A DNA stretch of 64,000 nt. It comes from JAFGLZ01 sp964390905. GTDB lineage: Bacteria; Planctomycetota; Phycisphaerae; UBA1845; JAFGLZ01. Positions within the stretch are counted from its first letter, which is position 1, and each line of letters begins with the position of its first letter. Made by a program: the position numbers and the translations under genes. Below the pieces are notes generated by a model. That model was not told the origin of the DNA. It saw nothing but the letters and a program-made list of their open reading frames with translations, and did no database searches. This document shows positions 1-8,000 of this stretch, piece by piece. The stretch is taken from contig CAYMLO010000002.1 of assembly GCA_964390905.1 (NCBI GenBank), positions 86,418 through 150,417 of the forward strand, written 5' to 3'.

Positions 1-79
1 CCATCACGCTGCTCCCCGGACACCATGCGAGCACCAGCATCGTGCCAAGCGCCATAAGACGTCGTCGTCGGAACATCAT
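1..79 (-). CDS. Secreted protein, N-terminal fragment (signal peptide only)
   Basis: Only about 26 codons lie in the window; the gene runs off the left edge. Two adjacent ATG codons (at 79 and 76) follow a GGAGG motif; the second has the better spacing. The visible part starts MMFRRRRLMALG and continues into a hydrophobic stretch (TMLVLAW), which is a typical arginine-rich, Sec-type signal peptide. It lies 19 bp downstream of the mutarotase-like lipoprotein on the same strand, so both probably belong to one transcript that also includes the UroD-like gene. The function of the mature protein cannot be told from this fragment. Confidence 0.6.
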   Translation of the reverse strand, partial: MMFRRRRLMALGTMLVLAWCPGSSVM

Positions 80-98
80 TGCCTCCGTCGAGGACCCG

Positions 99-506
99 TC
101 AATCACAATGGAACACCTCTTGCATCGTCGCCCACCACTCGCCCTCGGCCCGGGTCGGCAGGGGCTGCTGGCAGGGCTCGCAGACCTTCCACCATTCCTG
201 CGTGGTCGGGTCAGCGGCCATCTTGGCCATGTCGGCCTTGAAGTCCTTGCCGTAGTACTCGAAGTAGCTGAACAGGTATCCGTCCTTGTGATAGATCGAG
301 TAGTTGCGGATGTTGCACTCGCGGATCATCTTGAGCACACCAGGCCACACGTCCGCGTGCAGGCGCTTGTACTCGGCGAGCTTCTCGGGCCGAACCTTGA
401 TCACCGAGCCGTAACGCTGTGGCTTGGCACAGCCGGCGACGAAACACGTCAGCCAGACGCACAGACACGCCGCTGAAAGTCCCCCCGTCACAAACCGTTG
501 TCTCAT
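99..506 (-). CDS. L-rhamnose/L-fucose mutarotase-like lipoprotein
   Basis: A protein of 135 residues whose mature part resembles the L-rhamnose mutarotase (RhaM/RhaU, COG3254) family, which interconverts anomers of 6-deoxyhexoses. Family landmarks are visible: the H50-x3-W54-P segment, the N68-Y69-S70-I71 strand and the paired W105-W106. The start at 506 follows a clear GGGAGG site. Residues 1-25 form a signal peptide ending in a lipobox (VAG-C26), so the protein should be anchored outside the cytoplasmic membrane. That is unusual, because characterised mutarotases are cytoplasmic. It lies 68 bp downstream of a UroD-like gene. The fold assignment is good; substrate and catalytic activity are inferred. 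Confidence 0.75.
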   Translation of the reverse strand: MRQRFVTGGLSAACLCVWLTCFVAGCAKPQRYGSVIKVRPEKLAEYKRLHADVWPGVLKMIRECNIRNYSIYHKDGYLFSYFEYYGKDFKADMAKMAADPTTQEWWKVCEPCQQPLPTRAEGEWWATMQEVFHCD

Positions 507-574
507 GTCGCACCTCCCTACTCGAATTGCACTCCCCGGGAAGACACCGGACGAGTCAGCTGAACCTGCCAGCG

Positions 575-1696
575 CTAATACGCACACTCCCTGGCTGCGT
601 CCGCGTAGACCTTCAGGTTCTCGACCGGCGCGTCGAAGAAATGATCGGACATCGACAGGATGTAGCCGCCGTCCGGGCCGAAGCCCTCGAATAGCCGCTG
701 CACCTCGGTGCGGATGTCCTGCTCGGTCCCGTCGGTGATGACGTTGAACTGATCCATCCCGCCGATCATGGCCACCTTGCCGCCGAAGGCCCGCCGGACC
801 TTGTCCGGCTCGGTGATGTTGCCGCCCGTGCCGGGCGGCGTGAGGGTCTCGGAGGCGTCCGTCTCGTTCTCGACGATCAGGTCGAGGATGTGCATCATCC
901 CACCGCACGTGTGGTACGTGGCGATATGTCCGGCCTCGTGGAGTGCCCGGTGCATCCGGCGGTCGTACGGCATGCAGAACTCGCGGTGCATGTCCGGCGA
1001 GATGACCGTATCGCTGGCCGCCCCGCCACCGGTCTCGATCAGGTCGAACTTCGCGCCGTCCAGCGATTCGGCGATGAACTGCAGCTTCTTGGCCAGCAGG
1101 ATCTCCAACAGGCGGTGCACCCAGTCGGGGTGGTCGAACGCCTCCAGGATCAGGTCCTGGACGTCCATCAGACAACACGCATGCTGCCAGCAGCCCGCCT
1201 GATCTCCCCAGACGAACCCCCGCAAGATGCCGTCATTCCCGACCGTGTCGTACACGTCGGCCACCTTCTGCTTGTCCAGTTTGGTGACGGGCATGTACTG
1301 GTCGATCAGGTCGATGTCCTCAGGTCGCTTGATCATGTACTCCGTGATCCACGTCGTCGTCAGGTTGCCGCCGGTCTTGTAGGTCAGTTCGCCCTCGGGG
1401 GTCGTGATCGTGTGGTGCAGGATCTTGTTGCGGGGATTGGCGTCGATGACGTCGACCTCATCACGCCACTCCGGCGTCTGGATCAGATACTGCTCGGCGT
1501 TGGGGATCCAGAACTGCCCCATCGCCTCGAAGTACTGGACGGCCGCGTCCATTCCCGTCGTTCGGAAGGCCGTCAGGTCGTCCACCCCCCCCATATACGT
1601 GTCAAGGTGGTATCCCTGCCACTGGTGGAGCGTGACCGGCAGGCGATCCGGCTTCTCGCGGTGCAGCGCCCGCATCATTCGTTCTTTGGAAGTCAT
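575..1696 (-). CDS. UroD-superfamily methyltransferase-like protein (copy 1)
   Basis: A cytoplasmic protein of 373 residues with the uroporphyrinogen decarboxylase/methyl-CoM methyltransferase fold. The start at 1696 was chosen for its GGGAGG site and for the family-like opening MTSKERMMRALHREKPDR; an ATG 24 bases upstream is in frame but adds no family sequence. An H262-x-C264 motif (YHTCGG) is present. It matches the first part of the zinc-binding H-x-C-xn-C site of corrinoid methyltransferases such as MtaA/MtbA and is not a feature of true heme-pathway UroD. The only later Cys (C371) is at the very end. The partner and substrate are unknown. The gene heads a short minus-strand unit with the mutarotase-like lipoprotein. 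Confidence 0.8.
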   Translation of the reverse strand: MTSKERMMRALHREKPDRLPVTLHQWQGYHLDTYMGGVDDLTAFRTTGMDAAVQYFEAMGQFWIPNAEQYLIQTPEWRDEVDVIDANPRNKILHHTITTPEGELTYKTGGNLTTTWITEYMIKRPEDIDLIDQYMPVTKLDKQKVADVYDTVGNDGILRGFVWGDQAGCWQHACCLMDVQDLILEAFDHPDWVHRLLEILLAKKLQFIAESLDGAKFDLIETGGGAASDTVISPDMHREFCMPYDRRMHRALHEAGHIATYHTCGGMMHILDLIVENETDASETLTPPGTGGNITEPDKVRRAFGGKVAMIGGMDQFNVITDGTEQDIRTEVQRLFEGFGPDGGYILSMSDHFFDAPVENLKVYADAARECAY

Positions 1697-1837
1697 TTGA
1701 ATCCTCCCGCGCCCCATCAATACCCGTGTTGGCAGGGCGTATCAAGTGGAGCATTGCCTTGCCAGGGGTGCGGCGGCAGAATGATAGGGCATCACCGTGC
1801 GGTACCCTTAAGGATGGCCATGTAGAGGAGGAACGAG

Positions 1838-2635
1838 ATGAGACTGGCCGATCGGAAACCGTGGCGGGCCGCAGCCTGGCAGGCGGTCGTTGCCGTTGCC
1901 TGCGTCTACACGCCTGTTACGGCGACCATCGTCTGTGAGGGAACGTACCGCTCGCATCTGCAGGGCATGGCAACCGACAAGCAGGGCGCGCTGTACTGGT
2001 CCTTCACGCGTGACCTGGTCAAGACGGACATGACGGGGAAGGTGCTCAAGCACATCACCGTCCGGAGTCATCACGGCGATCCCGCCTACTGCGATGGGAG
2101 GCTCTACGTCGCCGTCAACTTCGGCAGGTTCAACGAAGCGCCTGGGAAGGCCGACTCATGGGTGTACGTCTACGACGCGAAGGATCTATCGCTCGTCTCG
2201 AAGCACGCCGTTCCCGAACTCGTGCATGGCGCGGGCGGCATGGCCTACCACGCGGGGCGATTCATCATTGTCGGTGGCCTGCCCAAGGGCTACCAGGAGA
2301 ACTACCTCTACGAATACGACACGAAGCTCAAGTTCGTCAAACGCCACGTCCTGAAGAGCGGATACACGCTACTCGGCATTCAAACGGCCAGCTACGCAGA
2401 CGGCGCGTGGTGGTTCGGCTGTTACGGTGGCGAGCTGCTCAAGGCCGATGCGTCGTTTCGGCTCGTGGGCAAGTACAAGTTCGACGGCAGCTACGGCATC
2501 GTCGAGCTCCCTGACGACCGTTACATCGTCGGGCGGTGCTTCGACAAGGCCAGACGTGGCAAGGCGCTCTTCGCCCGGCCCGATCCCAAGAAGGGAATGA
2601 GGATCCTCACGACGACGACCGCGGGGCGTCGGTGA
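1838..2635 (+). CDS. Secreted protein of unknown function, possible beta-propeller
   Basis: A protein of 265 residues with a strong AGAGGAGG ribosome site. Residues 1-29 form a Sec signal peptide (charged start, hydrophobic core, probable cleavage after TPVTA). The mature part is rich in Tyr, Gly and Trp and has repeated short blocks such as GALYWSFT, GRLYVAVNF, DSWVYVYDA, GRFIIVGG and ENYLYEYD. These look like blades of a small beta-propeller of the kind seen in secreted six-bladed proteins. No catalytic motif is recognisable. It stands alone on the plus strand, convergent with the following gene. The propeller idea comes from the repeat pattern only. Confidence 0.7.
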   Translation: MRLADRKPWRAAAWQAVVAVACVYTPVTATIVCEGTYRSHLQGMATDKQGALYWSFTRDLVKTDMTGKVLKHITVRSHHGDPAYCDGRLYVAVNFGRFNEAPGKADSWVYVYDAKDLSLVSKHAVPELVHGAGGMAYHAGRFIIVGGLPKGYQENYLYEYDTKLKFVKRHVLKSGYTLLGIQTASYADGAWWFGCYGGELLKADASFRLVGKYKFDGSYGIVELPDDRYIVGRCFDKARRGKALFARPDPKKGMRILTTTTAGRR

Positions 2636-2677
2636 ATCTCGCCGGAGGAGATGCAAGCTCCGCCAAGTCGCTTCATC

Positions 2678-3355
2678 TCACCGCTTCTCCCGCGGGTACC
2701 CTAGCTTGGGGATCCTCGTGGGGTCTACGTGCGCGTAGGCACGCGCGAAGGCATGCATCATTTGCTCATAGGGCAGATCGGCGTACAGGCCGTGGAAAGT
2801 CGCGTAGGCCGCGTGAGAGGCCCCGTCGAGGGTCGTCTCGGGCAGAAGCGCGTCCTTAGTCCCATCGAACGCCACCAACCGATAGCCCTTCCGACGACAG
2901 AGGGACGGGGTGAGGCTCGCGTCAACCGTCAGCCAAGTGCCATCGAGGTGGAACGCGCTCAGGCCGTGGTGGTACATCGTGTCGGTTCCCAGGGCGTCCA
3001 GCACCTCGGGCGACAACGTGAAATCGCGCAGATCCGACAGGACCACTGCCGTGGGAATCCCTGCAGCCCGTCCCAGCGCGCACAGCAGGACCGCCTTGCG
3101 CACGCAGAAGCCCTTGCCGACTTCCAGCGTGTAGGAGGCAACGTATTCGTCCGGCGTGAGGCGGATCATGAACTCGTACTCGATTCGGTCCCGCACGAAG
3201 GCAAACAGCTTCACCGCGCGCTGGGCTGGGTCGAGCCCCTCGACATCCAGGTCCCGCACCACTGCCTGGATGCGGGGATGCGCAGAATCAATGAAGCGGG
3301 TCGGCGCTAGACAGGATTCGGGGTCAAGGTCGTGCTCTGCGAAGACTGCGTTCAT
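2678..3355 (-). CDS. Transglutaminase-like cysteine protein
   Basis: A protein of 225 residues with a transglutaminase-like (Transglut_core) papain-type fold. The triad is visible: C84 in GKGFCVRKAVLLCAL, H130 in YHHGLSAF and D145 in LTVDAS. There is no signal peptide, so it is probably cytoplasmic. Members of this family act as proteases, peptide ligases or amidases; nothing here shows the substrate. The ATG at 3355 has a CGGGAG site 8 bases upstream. A GTG at 3403 would add 16 residues but has no convincing ribosome site. It is transcribed divergently from the aldo/keto reductase across a gap of about 150 bp and is convergent with the secreted protein before it. Confidence 0.8.
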   Translation of the reverse strand: MNAVFAEHDLDPESCLAPTRFIDSAHPRIQAVVRDLDVEGLDPAQRAVKLFAFVRDRIEYEFMIRLTPDEYVASYTLEVGKGFCVRKAVLLCALGRAAGIPTAVVLSDLRDFTLSPEVLDALGTDTMYHHGLSAFHLDGTWLTVDASLTPSLCRRKGYRLVAFDGTKDALLPETTLDGASHAAYATFHGLYADLPYEQMMHAFARAYAHVDPTRIPKLGYPREKR

Positions 3356-3507
3356 CAGTTGCTCCCGTTGTGCAGAGGCCCGGTCGAAGAGCGTGGCGCC
3401 CACAGTATTCCAGCCAGCGAGACGTCTTTCAATACTGATGGACGTCCTCGCTTGCCCCCGGGTCGGGTCGTCATCGATACTATGTCGATCGGTCAGGAGC
3501 GTGGGTG

Positions 3508-4473
3508 ATGATCTACCGGACGTTGGGCGGGACGGGACTGCGTGTGTCGGCGGTCGGGTACGGCGCGTCGCCGCTCGGCAACGAGTTCGGCGAGGCCGAT
3601 GCCGAGGAGGTCACCCGAGCCGTTCGCTGCGCCATCGATCAGGGCATCAACTACTTCGACGTAGCTCCCTACTACGGCCGGACCCTGGCGGAGACACGAC
3701 TGGGCGAGGCGCTATCGGGACAACGAGACAAGGTCATCCTGGCCACGAAGGCCGGGCGGTATGACGTGGACCTCAAGACCGGTTTTGACTTCTCGGCCGT
3801 GCGAATCGCCCGTTCGGTGGACGAGAGCCTGACCCGCCTGAAGACCGACACGATCGACGTGTTCCAGCTGCATGACATCGAGTTCGGTCGGCGCGAGCAG
3901 ATCATCGACGAGTCATTGCCGGCCATGATGCGGCTCAAGCAGGCGGGCAAGGTCCGGTTCGTGGGGATCACGGGCTATCCACTCGGCGTGCTGCGGCAGG
4001 TGGCCGAGGCGGTGCCGGTGGACACGATCCTGTCGTACTGCCGGTACAACCTGATGGACACATCGATGGACGAGGTGCTCACGCCGCTTACGCGTGAGCG
4101 GGGCATTGGCCTGATCAACGCGTCACCGCTGCACATGCGCGTCTTGACTGAGAAAGGCGCGCCGCCGTGGCATCCCGCGCCGAAGCGCGTGGTGGACGCA
4201 GCCCGATCCGCCGCCCGCCATTGTCGGGAGCGCGGCGTGGACGTCGCGGACCTGGCGATGCAGTTCGTGCTTGCCCACGAGGACGTGGCCACCACGCTGG
4301 TCGGCATGAGCAAGGTCCGCCACGTCGAGCGAAACGTAGAGACCGTCGGCGTCGCGCCGGATCGGGAACTCCTCGACGAGGTCCTCGACATCATCCGTCC
4401 CGTCGCCAACCTCTGTTGGCAGTCGGGCCGCCCCGAGAACGACGACCCCGACGCCGTGGAGAGACAATCATGA
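3508..4473 (+). CDS. Aldo/keto reductase, probable L-fucose/aldose 1-dehydrogenase
   Basis: A protein of 321 residues of the aldo/keto reductase superfamily, with the full tetrad D51, Y56, K81 and H122. It reads most like the D-threo-aldose/L-galactose/L-fucose dehydrogenase branch, which oxidises the sugar C1 to a lactone with NAD(P). The ATG at 3508 follows AGGAG by 8 bases; the GTG just before it is less likely. Its stop overlaps the start of a COG3618-type lactonase as ATGA, which strongly supports a two-step sugar-acid route (sugar to lactone to aldonate). The exact sugar is inferred from the neighbour and could be L-fucose, L-galactose or D-arabinose. Confidence 0.85.
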   Translation: MIYRTLGGTGLRVSAVGYGASPLGNEFGEADAEEVTRAVRCAIDQGINYFDVAPYYGRTLAETRLGEALSGQRDKVILATKAGRYDVDLKTGFDFSAVRIARSVDESLTRLKTDTIDVFQLHDIEFGRREQIIDESLPAMMRLKQAGKVRFVGITGYPLGVLRQVAEAVPVDTILSYCRYNLMDTSMDEVLTPLTRERGIGLINASPLHMRVLTEKGAPPWHPAPKRVVDAARSAARHCRERGVDVADLAMQFVLAHEDVATTLVGMSKVRHVERNVETVGVAPDRELLDEVLDIIRPVANLCWQSGRPENDDPDAVERQS

Positions 4474-5303
4474 AGATCGACTCGCACCAGCATTTCTGGC
4501 AGTACACCGCCGAAGAATACGCCTGGATCGGACCGGATCAGACGGTCCTGCAGACCGACTACCTACCGACGGATCTCGCCGGCCTGCTCGCATCGGCCGG
4601 CATCGACGGGAGCGTGGCGGTCCAGGCACGTCAGACGCTTGCCGAAACCGCTTGGCTGCTCGCGCTCGCCGACCAGGACCCGATCGTCAAGGGCGTGGTC
4701 GGCTGGGCGGATCTGTGCAGCCCGGATCTCCGCGGGCAGGTCGAGCCGTTCCTCGATCACCCGCGGTTCTGCGGCCTGCGACACATCCTGCACGACGAGC
4801 CCGACGACGGGTACATGCTCCGCGACGATTTCGTGCGTGGCGTCGGGATGTTGGGCCAGCTCGATCTGGCCTACGACCTGCTGATCCGCCCGCAACACCT
4901 GCGGCTGGCGTGCGAGCTGGTGGGGCGGTTTCCCGATCAGCGGTTCGTCGTCGATCACATCGCCAAGCCGCTCATCAAGGATCGAACGCTGTCGCCGTGG
5001 GATTCGCAGATCCGTCAGCTCGCGTCGTTCGACAACGTCTGCTGCAAGGTCTCGGGGATGGTCACCGAGGCGGACCCGACCGACCTCTCGGCGGGTGCGT
5101 TCAAGCCCTATCTCGACGTGGTGTTCGAGGCCTTCGGAACCAAGCGCCTGATGATCGGGTCGGACTGGCCCGTGTGTCTGCTCGCCGCTTCCTACGCTGA
5201 CGTGATCGAGATCGTCGCCGACTACCTCACCGCCCTGTCCGAGGATGAGCAAACCGACGTGTGGGGCCAAACCGCGACGGTCTTCTACAAACTCAAGCCG
5301 TAG
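4470..5303 (+). CDS. Amidohydrolase-family lactonase (L-fucono-lactonase-like, COG3618)
   Basis: A protein of 277 residues of the metal-dependent TIM-barrel hydrolases (Amidohydro_2, COG3618). It has the N-terminal H6-x-H8 metal motif (IDSHQHFW), a later VDHIAKP histidine and the terminal GSDWPV aspartate. This family includes L-fuconolactonase and related sugar-lactone hydrolases. The start overlaps the stop of the aldo/keto reductase (ATGA at 4470), so the two are translationally coupled. Together they would open the lactone made by the dehydrogenase. No dehydratase or aldolase of a complete fucose pathway follows; the next gene is on the other strand only 5 bp away. Confidence 0.87.
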   Translation: MKIDSHQHFWQYTAEEYAWIGPDQTVLQTDYLPTDLAGLLASAGIDGSVAVQARQTLAETAWLLALADQDPIVKGVVGWADLCSPDLRGQVEPFLDHPRFCGLRHILHDEPDDGYMLRDDFVRGVGMLGQLDLAYDLLIRPQHLRLACELVGRFPDQRFVVDHIAKPLIKDRTLSPWDSQIRQLASFDNVCCKVSGMVTEADPTDLSAGAFKPYLDVVFEAFGTKRLMIGSDWPVCLLAASYADVIEIVADYLTALSEDEQTDVWGQTATVFYKLKP

Positions 5304-5308
5304 ACCGG

Positions 5309-6295
5309 CTACGACAGGTTCATGTGTTTGACGAACTCGCCGAACATGATGTCGGCCACGCCGTCCGGAACGCCCAGCGCCTCCGAGTCGCCGTAGTTGA
5401 ACACGATGAAGCCACCGGCGGGGGTGCTCCAGTGATCGAGCAAGAGCCGGACCTCGTCGCGAATGGCGGCCTCGTCTCCCGTGGGCAGCGTGGCCTGGAT
5501 GTCAACGGTCGTCAGGAAACAGACCTTCCCCTTGAACGCCTCGCCGAACTCGACCAGGCCGTAGGCTCGCGGCTGTTGTAGGTTCAGCACGTCGACCCCC
5601 AGCTCGATCAAGCGCGGCACGAAATCATTCACCCGACCGCAGCTGTGTAGGATGACGTGCCAACCGTGGTCGTGGATGTCGTCGAACAGCGTGGCGTATC
5701 GCGGCGCGAAGAACTGCTCGAAGAGGTCCAGCCCGATGAACGTGCCTTGCTGCGTGCCCCAATCGTCGGTCAGGAACAGGCCGTGGACGCGATCGCCGAA
5801 GCGCCGATGCAGTTCGGCGTGATGGGCCAGCTTGAACTCGAGGATCATGTCCAACATCCGCTCGATTCGCTCCGGGGCCAGGTAGAAGTCCGTCATCGTG
5901 TCGGCGAAGCCGCGCAGCATGTGCAGACGCTCGATCAGGTTGAAGTGACTGCTCACCACGACATAGCGATCACCCGCCTGGTCGAGGAGCGGGCCGATCC
6001 GTTCGAAGTAGAAGAGGTTCCGCGGATCCGGCGGTCGGTACGTGTCGAATGCCGACCAGTCCGCCAGGGGGTGTTCGATGACCTGCCCCATGTTCTTGGC
6101 GGTTTCGGTGTGCGCCCAGCGGCAGCCCCAGTCGTCCCAGGTGGCGTTGTCGAAGTACCACCCGGCCTGGGCGCGGTCCATCTCGCGGATGTCGCACACG
6201 TCGTTGGGGACGTTCGGCACGTCGTTCTGGAAGAACGGCAGCCGGGGCGGATGATCAAACTCGACCGCGCGTCGGACGATTTCACGTGATTCCAT
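5309..6295 (-). CDS. UroD-superfamily methyltransferase-like protein (copy 2)
   Basis: A protein of 328 residues with the UroD/MtaA-type fold. The start at 6295 (MESREIVRRAVEFDHPPRLP) has GGAG 9 bases upstream; upstream codons in the same frame are not family-like. It carries H217-x-C219 (LHSCGRV) and a second cysteine C259 in GKVCFLTT, so a three-residue H-x-C...C zinc site like that of corrinoid-dependent methyltransferases is possible. It is the downstream gene of a pair with an MttB-like gene, 194 bp away across a large inverted repeat. The pairing suggests methyl transfer, but no corrinoid protein gene is in the window, so this is inference. Confidence 0.82.
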   Translation of the reverse strand: MESREIVRRAVEFDHPPRLPFFQNDVPNVPNDVCDIREMDRAQAGWYFDNATWDDWGCRWAHTETAKNMGQVIEHPLADWSAFDTYRPPDPRNLFYFERIGPLLDQAGDRYVVVSSHFNLIERLHMLRGFADTMTDFYLAPERIERMLDMILEFKLAHHAELHRRFGDRVHGLFLTDDWGTQQGTFIGLDLFEQFFAPRYATLFDDIHDHGWHVILHSCGRVNDFVPRLIELGVDVLNLQQPRAYGLVEFGEAFKGKVCFLTTVDIQATLPTGDEAAIRDEVRLLLDHWSTPAGGFIVFNYGDSEALGVPDGVADIMFGEFVKHMNLS

Positions 6296-6381
6296 TTGCC
6301 GGTTCTCCACGAAGTCTTCCCGAGGGACGGACGACTGCGATCGGGTGTTCCATCGCTTCGCCCATGCCCAGTATGCCGCGT

Positions 6382-6430
6382 TTAGCCCCGCCGCGTGCGG
6401 CGGGGGAGGGGCCGCACGCGGCCCCGCTAA
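6382..6430. repeat. Large GC-rich inverted repeat between two minus-strand genes
   Basis: Two 20-base arms (6382-6401 and 6411-6430) are separated by GGGGGAGGG. Both arms start or end with the TTAGC/GCTAA pair and share CCGCGTGCGGC; only the four or five bases next to TTAGC fail to pair. Each arm can also fold alone. The element lies 60 bp after the MttB-like stop and about 87 bp before the UroD-like start on the minus strand. It may end transcription, stabilise RNA ends or be a REP-like element. No T-run follows it. Confidence 0.75.
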
Positions 6431-6489
6431 GCTAGGCGCCCGGGCACCCCAACGCCTTCGGTGGCGCCGCGTACCCAGATCCGACCCGC

Positions 6490-7920
6490 CTACGATCCGC
6501 CGCCCAGGTGCCCTCGAGCGTCCGACAGGACGCGGTCGACGTCGCGGGATACGTCGTCTGGCAGCGGCGTGGGCGCGTATTGGGACATCAACTCGTCCAA
6601 CCGCTCCCGCACGCGGGAGGCCGCGTCGACCCGGCCCGCCCGTTCCCATGGGTCCCAGTACTGTCGGTCAAGGATGCTGGGCATCCAGACCTCGGCGCGA
6701 AAGTGGTCGAGCGTGTGTTCCTGATCGATGAAGGCGCCGCCCGGACCGACCGCGTCGATGACGTCGAGCGCGAGGTGCTCGTCGTCGATGGCGATCGATC
6801 GCACGGCGTGCTCGACGTATTCGATGACCTCGTGCTGGAACACGAGCATCTCCAGGCTGGACGCCTGATCTACGCCGGCGATGCCCATGTGTCCGAAGAT
6901 GTCCGCGCCCGCCAGCACGCCCATCAGCAAGGACGCCGCCGCCTCCAGCCCCGCCTGGGCGTCGACGCACTTGCTGTCCGTCAGGCCGACGTTGATGTAG
7001 ACGGGCAGGCCGTAGTGCTTGCCCAGCTCCGTCATCGCCACCGCCATCAGGCCCTGCTCGGGTCCGGCGAAGATGAGCTGCGTCGTCCGCATGTCGAAGG
7101 CGTGCGGGATGCCGCCGAAGCAGACCGGCGTGCCGGGGCGGAGGAGCTGCGTGACGCACAGCCCGGCCAGGATCTCGGCCGTCTCCTGTGCCAGCGTCCC
7201 GGCCAGCGTCGCCGGGGCGCTCATGCCCGTCTGTGCCATCGGACCGATCGGCACGGGCAGCGGGACGCGGGCCGTCTCGAACAGCAGGTCGATGCCGTTC
7301 GTGGCGAACCGGAGCGGACTGATCGGCTCGAGGAACGGATACGCCAAGGGATACTGGCTCAGCGCTTCAGCCGAGCCGGCGACGGCGGCGAACAGCTCGA
7401 CCACGAACCGCGCGCTGGGGCGATCGTGAAACCAGAACGTGATGGGCTTGGTCGTCGTGCGGAGCTGAGCGGCCGCCACCTCCACGCATCGGTACGCGAT
7501 GTCCACGTCATGCGGATCGGACATGGCCCCGACGATGTTGATGGCCGGCAGGACATCGCCCAGCTTGGCGCCCTCCACGACGTCGGCCAGCATCGCGAAC
7601 CGGCGCACGCCGTCGCGATCGACCCAGTGCGCTTCGCCCGCGACCGAGTTGTAGTTGCGCTCGCCCACGCCGAAGGCGGCGCGCTTGGATCGATCGCGAC
7701 CATAGATCGTGAACGTCTTGCCCGCCGACGCGAGGCAGTCGTCGATCAGCCCCGACGGAACGCGGACCCGCCCGGCCGCAGCATCCACGCTGGCGCCCGC
7801 GTCGGCAAATCGCCGGACCATCTCGTCGTGGGGCACGAGCACGCCCGTTCGCTCGAGGATCGCCCGCGCCGCCCGATCGATTCGCGACACCCCGTCGTCG
7901 CCGAGCACCTGAAGGATCAT
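6490..7920 (-). CDS. MttB-family (COG5598) methyltransferase-like protein
   Basis: A protein of 476 residues related to trimethylamine methyltransferase MttB. These enzymes move a methyl group from a methylated amine to a corrinoid protein. The sequence reads through without any internal stop, so it is a non-pyrrolysine member like the glycine-betaine enzyme MtgB; the Pyl-containing MttB would show an in-frame amber codon. Family blocks include MSDPHDVDIAYRC, RTTTKPITFWF, PLPVPIGPMAQTGMSAPATL and IFGHMGIAGVDQASSLEM. It is transcribed toward a UroD-like gene (5309-6295), which could act as the second methyltransferase. The substrate is unknown, and a corrinoid carrier would have to be encoded elsewhere. 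Confidence 0.88.
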   Translation of the reverse strand: MILQVLGDDGVSRIDRAARAILERTGVLVPHDEMVRRFADAGASVDAAAGRVRVPSGLIDDCLASAGKTFTIYGRDRSKRAAFGVGERNYNSVAGEAHWVDRDGVRRFAMLADVVEGAKLGDVLPAINIVGAMSDPHDVDIAYRCVEVAAAQLRTTTKPITFWFHDRPSARFVVELFAAVAGSAEALSQYPLAYPFLEPISPLRFATNGIDLLFETARVPLPVPIGPMAQTGMSAPATLAGTLAQETAEILAGLCVTQLLRPGTPVCFGGIPHAFDMRTTQLIFAGPEQGLMAVAMTELGKHYGLPVYINVGLTDSKCVDAQAGLEAAASLLMGVLAGADIFGHMGIAGVDQASSLEMLVFQHEVIEYVEHAVRSIAIDDEHLALDVIDAVGPGGAFIDQEHTLDHFRAEVWMPSILDRQYWDPWERAGRVDAASRVRERLDELMSQYAPTPLPDDVSRDVDRVLSDARGHLGGGS

Positions 7921-8000
7921 CGTAAGTTCCGTCCCCTGAGGGCCATGGGCAGCGTCTTTCGATGTGCGTATCTTGCTCTGCCTGCGTGCGGATTGAAAGT

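Noticed and set aside
6490..7920. Pyrrolysine-containing MttB
   Set aside because: The frame is open from start to stop with no in-frame TAG, so it is the non-Pyl type.
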